Source: Calothrix sp. 336/3 (GTDB taxonomy: Bacteria; Cyanobacteriota; Cyanobacteriia; Cyanobacteriales; Nostocaceae). From it: a stretch of DNA of 64,000 nt. The stretch lies in NCBI RefSeq assembly GCF_000734895.2, contig NZ_CP011382.1, positions 4,628,700 through 4,692,699 on the forward strand, given 5' to 3'. The translations under genes were made by a program, and so were the position numbers. Shown in pieces: positions 9,267 to 18,800 of this stretch. The notes beneath the pieces are model-generated. The model was not told where the DNA came from, ran no database searches, and saw only the letters and a program-made list of their open reading frames with translations. How positions within the stretch are numbered: the stretch's first letter is position 1; each line of letters starts with the position of its first letter.

Positions 9267-9380
9267 AGCTGCCTCCTATACATTTCGCCTCATGATATCT
9301 TGTATATTACACTTTGTTAAGATTCTATACTTTTACGGTCAACCGTCTTTTTCTAGCAGCTACAGGATATATTTCCCAAT

Positions 9381-9428
9381 CAGACGCGCCAATGATTTGC
9401 TGTGGACTGTTTCGTCGGGGCGCGTCTG
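9381..9428 (-). promoter_or_regulatory. Long GC-rich hairpin between rpsG and fusA
   Basis: CAGACGCGCC at 9381-9390 pairs perfectly with GGCGCGTCTG at 9419-9428 (10 bp, 28-base loop), starting only 4 bases after the rpsG stop. No T run follows in the minus-strand direction, so it is not a classical terminator. It may protect the upstream mRNA 3' end, attenuate transcription or help set the S7:EF-G ratio. Confidence 0.55.
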
Positions 9429-9432
9429 GGAA

Positions 9433-9903
9433 CTAGTAACGATAATGGGCAAATGCTTTATTTGCTTCCGCCATCCGGTGTGTTTCTTCCCGCTTACGAA
9501 TCGCACTACCGCTTTCATTAGCAGCATCCATTAGCTCATTGGCTAACTTCCCTGCCATTGTTCTACCCGAACGTTGTCTAGAATATTGTACCAGCCAGCG
9601 TAATGCCAGAGTTGTGCCTCGGTCAGAGCGAACTTCCATGGGTACTTGGTAAGTAGCACCACCGACTCGACGTGCTTTGACTTCTACCAGGGGTGTGGCA
9701 TTGCGCACAGCTCTTTCAAATGTTTCCAAAGGATCGCTGCCAGTGCGTTCCTCAATTGTTTTCATCGCATCATAAACTATGCGGGCTGCAATAGATTTTT
9801 TGCCGTGACGCATGATGCGTCGAATTATCATGCTAATCAGACGGCTATTATACACAGAGTCAGGCGGCACTGGACGCCTTTGAACAACACCACGACGAGA
9901 CAT
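9433..9903 (-). CDS. rpsG: 30S ribosomal protein S7
   Basis: S7 nucleates assembly of the 30S head and binds 16S rRNA. The 156-residue sequence begins MSRRGVVQRRPVPPDS, has LINRIM-equivalent LISMIIRRIMRHGKKS and the conserved GGATYQVP and AHYRY C-terminus. Length is normal. It is separated from rpsL by 699 bp instead of the short spacer usual in the str operon, and a promoter-like sequence lies just upstream. Confidence 0.98.
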   Translation of the reverse strand: MSRRGVVQRRPVPPDSVYNSRLISMIIRRIMRHGKKSIAARIVYDAMKTIEERTGSDPLETFERAVRNATPLVEVKARRVGGATYQVPMEVRSDRGTTLALRWLVQYSRQRSGRTMAGKLANELMDAANESGSAIRKREETHRMAEANKAFAHYRY

Positions 9904-10602
9904 ACTTAACCTTTAGTTGGGATTTGCAACGAGGATTATATCCGATCAGACAGTGATTTTCACCGTTGTAACAACGACACTGACCAAAAAGAGCTTGCTG
10001 TCTTTAATCCAAGACAAACAAGACGACAACAATAATACATCCATCCGGGAGAAGGCAAACGGTAGTACCTCTAACCCTTCGCTAATAAGCGTACAGAGGA
10101 GCTTCCCTAGTGCCTCTACTCTCAATTCCAAAATGTCTCTGTCGCCGACAACATTTCTTAAAAACCCTACATTCGCCCGTAGAAATGAATGCAGGTAGAA
10201 GCTTCACCACTCTAACTTGATTTATGTAAACAGGCTAGGGTCTTAAAAGTTTGTTTTGTTATGGTGGTAGGGCGAATTTGGATGGATTGCCTTTTTCCAA
10301 TAACTAAACTTTGAGATTGCTTTAGCCAATACTAGCTTGCTTACATTTTGTTTTGTGTTTTTGCTCAATCTAACGCTAGTCGAAGATTAATCAGAGTGAA
10401 ATTAATCTTACTAGTACAACAGGGTATAAATAAATCTCGCATCCAAAAAATTAGCTTTTTGAATTTGGTGACGCTATTAATTTTGTGGGAGTATCATCTC
10501 TGTTATTGAAGGCAAAGGTCTGAGGGAGACTTCATAATTTACCACAGGTTTACCTTCTTGCTGAAATACACTGCACAAATTTAAGGATAGCGCTACTAGA
10601 TA
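9904..10602. other. Long rpsL-rpsG intergenic region
   Basis: 699 bp without a recognisable gene. Apart from the promoter-like site next to rpsG I see no terminator, repeat or conserved structure. The frames present on either strand are short and match no family. Confidence 0.5.
9935..9962 (-). promoter_or_regulatory. Putative promoter of rpsG-fusA-tuf
   Basis: On the minus strand a perfect -10 hexamer TATAAT (9940-9935) is preceded by TGAAAA (9962-9957) at a 16-base spacing, about 32 bases before the rpsG start codon. It resembles a group-1 sigma promoter with a weak -35. It fits the long gap behind rpsL, which would otherwise leave translation genes dependent on a distant promoter. Confidence 0.5.
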
Positions 10603-10974
10603 TTATTTTGGACGTTTTGTTCCATACTTGGAACGACCCTGTTTGCGGTCTTTGACTCCGGCTGTATCCAATGTGCCACGGACGATGTGGTATCTCACAC
10701 CAGGTAAGTCTTTCACCCGACCTCCACGAATCATCACTACGGAATGTTCTTGCAGGTTGTGACCGATGCCAGGGATGTAAGCGGTAACTTCAAACCCGGA
10801 TGTTAAGCGAACCCTTGCTACTTTTCGTAGTGCTGAGTTTGGCTTTTTCGGTGTGGTGGTAAACACTCTTGTGCAAACGCCCCGACGTTGGGGACATTCT
10901 TTGAGAGCGGGAGATTTCGTCTTTTGACGCGCACTTTCGCGCTTTTTACGGATTAGTTGCTGTATGGTTGGCAT
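10603..10974 (-). CDS. rpsL: 30S ribosomal protein S12
   Basis: S12 sits at the decoding centre. The 123-residue sequence starts MPTIQQLIRKKRE and has the conserved TTTPKKPNSALRK stretch with K43 and GGRVKDLPGVRYH with K88, the two lysines whose mutation gives streptomycin resistance; both are wild type here. Length is normal. It heads the str cluster on the minus strand, but is separated from rpsG by 699 bp, so it may form its own transcript. Confidence 0.98.
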   Translation of the reverse strand: MPTIQQLIRKKRESARQKTKSPALKECPQRRGVCTRVFTTTPKKPNSALRKVARVRLTSGFEVTAYIPGIGHNLQEHSVVMIRGGRVKDLPGVRYHIVRGTLDTAGVKDRKQGRSKYGTKRPK

Positions 10975-11190
10975 GGGTTACAGCGCGTGCAGCTGCTTAA
11001 GTCTAACTTTTAACAAATCCTGATTGTAGCGTTGTTCATGTTTTTCTGTCAATTAATTTTTCTTTCTGTCTGGAGTGAAGAAAATGGGGAATTATTTGGC
11101 AAGAAAGTGACTTTGAAGAATTTTGATGGATAATCAGGGATTTAAGGCGATATATTGGCAAAAATATCAAAATAATCTCAGGTTGATGGG

Positions 11191-11517
11191 CTATTGACCA
11201 ACAGAAAAGGAATTGCCGCATCCACAGGTAATTTTTGCCTGGGGGTTATGGAAGCGAAAAGCTCCACCCATTAAATCTTGGGAGTAGTCAATGACTAAAT
11301 CGTGGACATAGCTATAACTTTGCTCATCGATGAGAATTTGTGTATTTTGAGATTCAAAGAGGCGATCGCCTGGTTCAGGATTTTCCACAAAGGACATATC
11401 ATAGTAAAGTTCGTGACAGCCTCCAGGCTTAATTGCCAAACGCAAGCAGGGCTTTTGTTGTTGTTTAGACAATAAGCGTTGAATTTCCTCTTGTGCCGTT
11501 GGACTTAATTTAACCAT
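11191..11517 (-). CDS. Iron-sulfur assembly protein, HesB/IscA/SufA family
   Basis: A 108-residue A-type carrier homologue. The three cysteines expected to hold Fe-S or Fe are present as C34 (in PGGCHE) and C98/C100 (CGCG near the C-terminus). These proteins pass iron-sulfur clusters to apoproteins in the cytoplasm. The body is the usual HesB fold pattern with a DLMGGAFRFHNP stretch. It is on the minus strand upstream of rpsL, about 216 bp away, and is insulated from the cupin gene on its other side by a strong terminator. Which paralog it is cannot be told without a tree. Confidence 0.9.
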   Translation of the reverse strand: MVKLSPTAQEEIQRLLSKQQQKPCLRLAIKPGGCHELYYDMSFVENPEPGDRLFESQNTQILIDEQSYSYVHDLVIDYSQDLMGGAFRFHNPQAKITCGCGNSFSVGQ

Positions 11518-11540
11518 GTCTTGAGATTACATCACATACT

Positions 11541-11576
11541 AAAAACCCCATCTTGCGTTGGGATGACGGATGGGGT
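11541..11576 (-). terminator. Rho-independent terminator of the cupin gene
   Basis: An 8-bp GC-rich stem (ACCCCATC at 11545-11552 with GATGGGGT at 11569-11576). Read on the minus strand it is followed by TTTTT (11545-11541). It lies 46 bases after the cupin stop and before the IscA-like gene. Confidence 0.85.
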
Positions 11577-11621
11577 CTGAAAATAATTTAAATCGAAGGT
11601 GGCAAAAAAAAGAATCTCGTT

Positions 11622-12053
11622 TTAAGAATCTTGATTTTTTTCAGTCCGAGCATAGTCATCTTGATAGCGGATGATATCATCTTCTCCCAAATATTCGCCA
11701 TTTTGGACTTCAATCAATACTAGGGGAATCACACCAGGATTCTCTAAACGATGGGCTGTACATTGCGGTACATAGGTAGACTGATAGTTACCAAGTAATA
11801 TTTCTTGATCGCCACAAACAACTCTGGCAGTTCCAGAGACGACAATCCAGTGTTCACTACGATGATGATGCATTTGTAAACTCAGGCGATGTCCTGGTTT
11901 AACTTCAATGCGCTTGATTTTATACCCACGTCCTTCTTCTAGAATTGTGAAAGAACCCCAAGGACGTAATTCTGTTGCTGCAACACCTCTAGGGGTGACA
12001 CTGGGGGGTAAGGGTAATACTGGAGTTGATGTGGTTTCTTGATATTGAGCCAT
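11622..12053 (-). CDS. Cupin, mannose-6-phosphate isomerase type II-like
   Basis: A single cupin domain of the type found at the C-terminus of bifunctional mannose-1-phosphate guanylyltransferase/phosphomannose isomerase, here alone in 143 residues. RPWGSF (30-35) is the usual family entry. Metal-binding histidines are in MHHHRSEHW (61-69) and H101, and VKPGHRLSLQ precedes them. It may interconvert mannose-6-phosphate and fructose-6-phosphate or bind a related sugar; stand-alone versions are poorly characterised. It has its own terminator and a 270-bp gap upstream, so it is probably monocistronic. Confidence 0.82.
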   Translation of the reverse strand: MAQYQETTSTPVLPLPPSVTPRGVAATELRPWGSFTILEEGRGYKIKRIEVKPGHRLSLQMHHHRSEHWIVVSGTARVVCGDQEILLGNYQSTYVPQCTAHRLENPGVIPLVLIEVQNGEYLGEDDIIRYQDDYARTEKNQDS

Positions 12054-12323
12054 AAAATAACCTCGTTTGGTGATAAAACAAACTTTCTGTGCTCTTTACC
12101 ATTGATGGAAAATGTAGGCGCTATATTGCAACCGTAAAAATCGCCAATCTGCTCTACCTTTGCCAAACATAGCAAAAGCTGTCTTTTCGGTGTAATTGAT
12201 GACTACCGCAATAGCAGTATCTACATCAAGTCTTTATAAATTAGGGTATTAGCTTCTAACTAGCTTTAAATTTAGGTATGGGGTGGGAATTAATCACCAT
12301 TCCCTAATTCAATAAGGATTGAC

Positions 12324-14312
12324 TCAGGGTTTTTTCGACTTCCTTTTGGTGGTGGGTGTTTCCAGAAATATACCAATCCCATTATGAACACGGGCTGCGG
12401 TATTGGGCGAACGGTCAAGCAGTTGCCCCCCTAGGTAGAGACTAGTGGAACTACCTCCGTCTAGGTTGAGAGCATTCACACATCCCATCTGTTGCATTAA
12501 TTGAGCATGTTCTGTAAGGGTTGCTCCAGAACCTCCAACGCGGTTTTGCACAGCTGCTAAAATTAAATTTCCAGTGTTAGTGTGACAAATCGCACTACGA
12601 ACAGCTTTTTGAGTCACAAAGGCGTTGCTGAATTTTTCGGCTGTTGCGTCAAGAACGATACGATTATTCTGAATCAGTAGGGGACCGGCACCAAGGATTT
12701 GGGAATAGAGATTAAATTCCTGGGGGAAAGTGTCTGTAATGATTCTGACTTTACTACCTAGGTTTAAGGCAGAGATATTACTGATAGCACCTGCACGTAG
12801 AGCAAGGAGATAACCTTGGAGGGGGATAGAAATGGGGGTTTTGCCAACCTTCGCAACTTCGATTTGATTTGTAATTTGATTGTTTTCTACAACTAGTACA
12901 ATTTCATTATCTGTTAAGGGTGTGTAGCGATCGCCCCAGGCAGAAGTGTAACGAGCAATACCACTTTGTACGTAACCACTATTGAAAAATAAAATTGGCA
13001 AACGTTGATTATTTTCTGTAATTAGGGTTTCCGGTGCGCTGAGACGAGCCACAGCAAATTTACCAGAATTATCCCAGGCGATCGCCCCTCGATTCAGAAT
13101 TGGGCTAGATAACCACCGTCCATCCCGACGAATTGCTCCCAAGGGTAAACGATTATTACGGTTAAAAAAACCACCATTAATAGCTGCGTATGCCAAATTA
13201 TTTTGAGCAATTTGCATTAAGGGTGCTGTGCCCTCCATGGTTTGAGAATTAGGTACAATCGGTTTAATTTGCAACCCTGGGGTTCGGGAATTAATTTCTA
13301 GCCAAATGACTGGAAAGCGTTCTTGCCCTAAAATAATATATTGTTGTCGCCAACGAATTCCCTCAGCCCAAGTGATATCACGGGGAACTAAAGCATCCGG
13401 ACGCACATTAATTATTAAACGGTGAGGGCTAGCCGTTGTTGCTACTGACGGAGCTAAGTTAAAGGGTACGCTTAGCTTAATTACAGTCTGATTGTTAACT
13501 ATTTCGACCTTTGTAATCAGTGGCTCTACGGCTATAGGATTTGTAGAATCACCCGGTAATAATTGCTTCAGCAGATTGGGTAAAGGTTCAGGCTGGTATC
13601 TTTGAATAATTGTCGTATCCGCTATACCATCAATAGTAATTGTCCACTCTCGATTTGTTGGCTTGGCTTGATTATTGGGTTTAGGAATAGGATTGTCAGG
13701 ATCATCAGGAGGTATCTGAGGTTGATTTTTGGCAATGGGTAAACCCTGAATTATTTGCCAGGGAGCAGGATTATCTAAATTCACACTGATGCTTTGCCCA
13801 AAAGTTCCTTGATTCTCCTGAATATCAGTAATGCGCGTGCTTTGTGTTGTGATGATAAGAGTATTACCTGATACTTGCAGTTGCCATCCTGCATCCTGAG
13901 CAAAGTCAGTAATATCTAAGTAACGATATCCCCTCAATAACTTAGCAGTGAGGATTGGTGTTTGGCTGAGAGGGTAATACCACTGTATTGGTTGACGTTG
14001 GGGATTATTTGTGTTGAGTAAATCGACACCAAATATCTGCCGCAATGTAGCATCGCTGAGATGGGTGGTAATCAAGCCATTAGTACGTTGCTGGAGCCAA
14101 GCAGCAGTTAAAATACGACCATTCAGAGAAATTTGATTACCAGAAGTTTGACCCGTTCTATGGGTAGGTAGTTGTGATACTTGTCTATTCTTAACTATCG
14201 ATTGTGCTGACGTTGGGACAGTAGCACTTTTAATACCGAAGATAGTCAGAACTAAGGATAGAATCATCAGATGAGTAGCGAATTGCTGCCAATTCTTCAG
14301 TGTTATTACCAT
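12324..14312 (-). CDS. Secreted phosphodiester glycosidase family protein
   Basis: A 662-residue exported protein. The N-terminus has a basic start and hydrophobic stretch (about 12-30) ending near a SAQS site, consistent with a signal peptide. The middle (about 60-310) is beta-rich and Pro-rich without a clear family. From about 345 onward it matches the phosphodiester glycosidase domain (NAGPA-like, DUF2233): NGGFFNRNNRLPLGAIRRDG, NRGAIAWD and near the end NLDGGSSTSLYLGG. In animals this domain uncovers mannose-6-phosphate; bacterial members are thought to act on envelope polymers. It stands alone, with 1.6 kb of noncoding DNA upstream. Confidence 0.85.
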   Translation of the reverse strand: MVITLKNWQQFATHLMILSLVLTIFGIKSATVPTSAQSIVKNRQVSQLPTHRTGQTSGNQISLNGRILTAAWLQQRTNGLITTHLSDATLRQIFGVDLLNTNNPQRQPIQWYYPLSQTPILTAKLLRGYRYLDITDFAQDAGWQLQVSGNTLIITTQSTRITDIQENQGTFGQSISVNLDNPAPWQIIQGLPIAKNQPQIPPDDPDNPIPKPNNQAKPTNREWTITIDGIADTTIIQRYQPEPLPNLLKQLLPGDSTNPIAVEPLITKVEIVNNQTVIKLSVPFNLAPSVATTASPHRLIINVRPDALVPRDITWAEGIRWRQQYIILGQERFPVIWLEINSRTPGLQIKPIVPNSQTMEGTAPLMQIAQNNLAYAAINGGFFNRNNRLPLGAIRRDGRWLSSPILNRGAIAWDNSGKFAVARLSAPETLITENNQRLPILFFNSGYVQSGIARYTSAWGDRYTPLTDNEIVLVVENNQITNQIEVAKVGKTPISIPLQGYLLALRAGAISNISALNLGSKVRIITDTFPQEFNLYSQILGAGPLLIQNNRIVLDATAEKFSNAFVTQKAVRSAICHTNTGNLILAAVQNRVGGSGATLTEHAQLMQQMGCVNALNLDGGSSTSLYLGGQLLDRSPNTAARVHNGIGIFLETPTTKRKSKKP

Positions 14313-15887
14313 AATGTTTATCTAAATAGCAGAGTGACTACAGGATTTGTCCAGACTATCGAGTTTGAGGGAATTATTTTTGTGCGAAAATAATCAGTAC
14401 AGCTAGTAACTTGCCCATTTTCCCTCTTATCCAAATAAATCTGAAAAAATAGTACTAAAGGACAGCACAAAGCAAGCACCTATTGCCATTAGTCAAAAAC
14501 TGTAAAAAGCTTCTGAATTTCGACCTTTGAGTGCTGTTGTGCTAGGGAATAGGATTTTCTTAGAACTTGTCAATCTGGATTGAGAAAAGCTGACTGGGGT
14601 ATATTTGGCGAAATCTATCTATCAAATTGATTCTGTCAATTGAGATTACAAGGTAAAATGAGAAGACTGCTGTCTGAGTCATGATTTACCCAATTGTGTA
14701 ATTTAGTATTACAGGCACAAGTGACTGAAATATTTAAAATATTGATTGATTTATTTGTACCTAGTTCCCCATTCTTGGCTTTTATGTTTTTATACCAGAA
14801 TTTAGTCGAATTAAACTCCTCGGAAAATCCCAAAAAAATGTAGCTTAAGCTACACAATATTATCAATTAATTAGAATTCTCAACTGGCTATACTCAATTA
14901 TCTTAGGACTTGGGCAATACTGAGGAAACAAAAAAATCCAATCATCAGGGAAGGTATGGTGCAACCCCCTTGATAGGAACACAGTCGCACTTTTTACACA
15001 CCTAGATTCTGGAATTTTTGATTTTCTCGCCCCTAACTTAGAAATGTTGGCTAGTGTTCAGTCAATACAAAATCTTTGACAGAGCTTTTACCAACTGAAT
15101 CCCAAGTTTATATCCCTAGGGGGAAATCAGATTTTTTGCCTAAAGACTTCACAAAGGAGTGTTTATACGGTCTTAAAGTTTATAAAGATACACATTTTCT
15201 CTGAAACTAGCCGATTAAATTGGACTTTGTCATGAAAATGTGATATTCGGTGTTCTAATATCTGATTTAAAACTGACTAATTCCCCATCTCAAAATATCG
15301 GTTTTTAGTGAATACGCGAAACCATGGTGTACAGAGAATTATTCACAAAATCAACATGAAGTGACAATTTTGCATTAGAATAGTTAATCCTCACGGAGGA
15401 TTTCCGCAGAAGGAATACGGTTTCCAGAGCAGACGAAATGAGGATGTCAGTAAGAATCTAGAGGATTAATCAACAGACGTAGGAATTGTCAAATGGGTAT
15501 ATAGTGTAATACTCTGATTTTGTGCCTGAATCAGGACGGTTTTGCCAGTAGAAGTAGTGTCTTCTTTTGTTGCAAGTTTGGTATAGGGTAAATCATGTCG
15601 ATTTTACCTGTAAGTTTTTTTGCCCAAAAAATCAAAATACTGAGTAGTTGGCTTTGAATTATGTCAAAACCGCCTTGACAAACTTCATATCCTTAAAGTC
15701 CGCATATACACCAAAAATAAAGCAAAAATTTTAACACAGGTATTATTCTAGCGATCGCCATGCGTTAATTTTTTTTCCCAATTTACCCATATTTTCGGCA
15801 ATTCTATGGTTATTCTTCGGGGAATTTAGCAAACTACTCTCACAAAATAGTGGCAAAATTTGTAACTCAAAATGTCAGGGATAGTAT
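14313..15887. other. 1.6-kb intergenic region upstream of gltB
   Basis: This is the longest noncoding stretch in the window, lying between two divergent genes. I see no open frame with family resemblance; the longest is about 76 codons on the minus strand and looks random. It is AT-rich with a possible structured RNA at 15383-15470. gltB promoters must lie here, but I found no full NtcA-type site (GTA-N8-TAC) by eye. Confidence 0.55.
15383..15470. ncRNA. Possible structured RNA (strand unknown)
   Basis: GTTAATCCTC (15383-15392) pairs with GAGGATTAAT (15461-15470), nine Watson-Crick pairs plus one GU. The enclosed 68 bases contain small hairpins (CGGA..TCCG near 15394 and GGAA..TTCC near 15411-15425), giving a multi-branched shape, in less AT-rich sequence than its surroundings. 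It lies 420 bp before gltB. It matches no riboswitch class that I can recognise, so it is only a candidate. Confidence 0.3.
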
Positions 15888-18800
15888 ATGGATAACGAAT
15901 CGATGAATCAAGAACAAGCAATGGCAACAACAGAGAATCCCTCAAGGTGCGGCTACGAAGGACAAAAATGGTTAGTAGAAGAAAGAGATGCTTGTGGTGT
16001 TGGTTTTATCGCCCATCGCCGTCGTCAAGCTAGTCATGAAATCGTGAATCAAGCTTTAACTGCTTTAACCTGTTTAGAGCATCGGGGTGGTTGTAGCGCA
16101 GATCAAGATTCGGGAGACGGAGCGGGTATCCTGACAGCTATCCCTTGGGACTTACTACAAGCAGAATTGCCCAAATCAGGAATTACCTTAGGAGATCAAA
16201 ATAGAATTGCCGTTGGGATGATATTTTTACCCCAGGATGGGGCATTAGCGGCAAAAGTTAAAACTGTTTTTGAGAAAGTTGCAGCAGAGGAAAAATTAAG
16301 CGTACTGGGCTGGCGCGTAGTTCCAGTAAAACCGGAAGTTTTGGGTGTACAAGCCCGGGAAAATCAACCTCAGATTGAACAAGTATTTCTAGTCTCAGAA
16401 AATTATAGCGGTGATGAATTAGAAAGACAGTTATACGTTGCACGGCGAAGAATTGTCAAAGCCGTGGACGAAATTTCACAAGATTTCTATGTTTGTTCCC
16501 TATCTAACCGCACAATTGTCTATAAAGGTATGGTGCGATCGGCAATCTTAGGGGAATTTTACCTAGATTTGCAAAACCCAATTTATCAAAGCAACTTCGC
16601 AGTTTATCATCGGCGTTTCAGTACCAATACCATGCCAAAATGGCCCCTAGCGCAGCCAATGCGTTTATTAGGGCACAATGGTGAAATTAATACCCTGCTG
16701 GGTAATATTAATTGGATGATGGCACGGGAAGCAACCTTAGATCATCCAATTTGGAACAATCGCCTTGCTGAACTCAAACCCTTTGTACAACTGAATAATA
16801 GTGACTCAGCAACCTTAGATAACGTGTGTGAGTTGTTGGTGCGTTCAGGTAGAAGTCCCCTGGAAGCTCTGATGATCATGGTTCCGGAAGCCTATCGCAA
16901 CCAGCCAGAATTAAACCAATATCCGGAGATTGTAGATTTCTATGAATACTACAGTGGTTTGCAAGAACCTTGGGATGGTCCGGCACTGCTAGTATTTGGG
17001 GATGGGCGGACTATTGGTGCAACATTAGATCGGAACGGTTTACGACCTGCGCGTTACTGCATTACCAAGGATGATTACATTGTTGTTGGTTCTGAAGCGG
17101 GTGTAGTCAATTTCCCAGAAGAGAATATCTTAGAGAAGGGAAGACTTGGACCAGGGCAAATGATTGCCGTAGATTTGGAAACGGAAGAAGTTCTGAAAAA
17201 TTGGGAAATTAAGCAGCGTATTGCCAAGAAAAATCCCTATGGGCAGTGGTTACAGGAGTATCGTCAAGATCTAACTTCCCTGACTGAGAATTCCCTCAGT
17301 AATGGTAACGGTAACGGCAAGGTAGCCATTCCTGAAAGACAGTCCTTACTACGTCAACAGCTCGCCTTTGGTTACAACACTGAAGATGTAGAAATGATTA
17401 TCCAGCCCATGGCGGCGGATGGCAAGGAACCGACATTTTGTATGGGTGATGATATTCCCCTGGCTGTACTTTCAGAGAAACCCCACCTCCTCTACGACTA
17501 TTTCAAACAGCGATTTGCCCAGGTGACAAACCCGGCGATCGACCCCCTGCGGGAAAGTTTAGTCATGTCTTTGAAGGTAGAATTGGGCGAGAGAGGGAAT
17601 TTACTGCAACCCCAGCCGGAATATGCTCGGCGCTTGAAATTAGAATCTCCAGTCATTACCGAAGTCCAATTAGAAGCAATTAAGACATCGAGTTTCAAAA
17701 CTGTAGAATTATCAACCCTGTTTGCAATTGCGACGACAGATAGTGGGGAAGTTGACGCTGCGAAAGGTTTGCAAATCGCTGTCGGGAAACTGCAAGCTGC
17801 TGCTGCCGAGGCTGTACGCTCTGGGGCGAAGATTCTTGTACTGAGTGATAAATCTACTGACGGCTTGAGTACGGAATATACTTATATTCCTCCCCTGTTA
17901 GCAGTGGGTGCAGTTCACCACCACCTGATTCGCGAAGGTTTACGGATGCGCGCATCCTTAGTTGTGAATACGGCACAATGCTGGAGTACTCACCACTTCG
18001 CTTGTTTAATTGGATACGGTGCTGGGGCAATTTGTCCTTACATGGCACTGGATACCATCCGTGATTGGTGGATAGATCCCAAGACGCAGCAATTCATGGA
18101 ACGGGGCAAGATTAAACCCGTCACCCTGGATGGGGCGATCGCCAACTATAAAAAAGCTGTAGAAGCCGGATTACTGAAAATTCTCTCCAAAATGGGAATT
18201 TCCCTGTTAGCCAGTTACCAAGGGGCACAAATTTTTGAAGCCATTGGCATTGGTGCAGACTTACTAGAGTTGGGTTTCCGAGGAACCGCTTCCCGCATTG
18301 GTGGCTTGAGCATCACAGAATTGGCTCAGGAAGTTCTCTCTTTCCATTGCAAAGCCTTCCCAGAATTAACTGCGAAAAAACTGCAAAACTTGGGCTTTGT
18401 GAATTATCGCCCCGGTGGTGAATACCACATGAACAGCCCAGAAATGGCAAAATCTCTCCATAAAGCAGTGGCAGGGAAAGATTATGACCATTACAGCGTT
18501 TATAAACAATACCTCCAAGGTAGACCTGTCACAGCTCTGCGGGATTTACTCGATTTCCATAGCGATCGCCAACCCATCCCCCTAGAACAGGTAGAATCCG
18601 TAGGAGATATCCTCAAACGCTTCTGTACGGGTGGTATGTCCCTGGGTGCATTGTCACGGGAAGCCCATGAAACCCTGGCGATCGCCATGAATCGGATCGG
18701 TGGAAAATCCAACTCCGGGGAAGGAGGAGAAGACCCCGTACGTTATGAAACCTTGACAGATGTCGATGCCTCTGGTTACTCCCCCACCCTGCCCCACCTC

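Noticed and set aside
14636..14866. 76-codon minus-strand frame upstream of gltB
   Set aside because: AT-rich, no family pattern, no ribosome-binding site; looks random in a long noncoding stretch.
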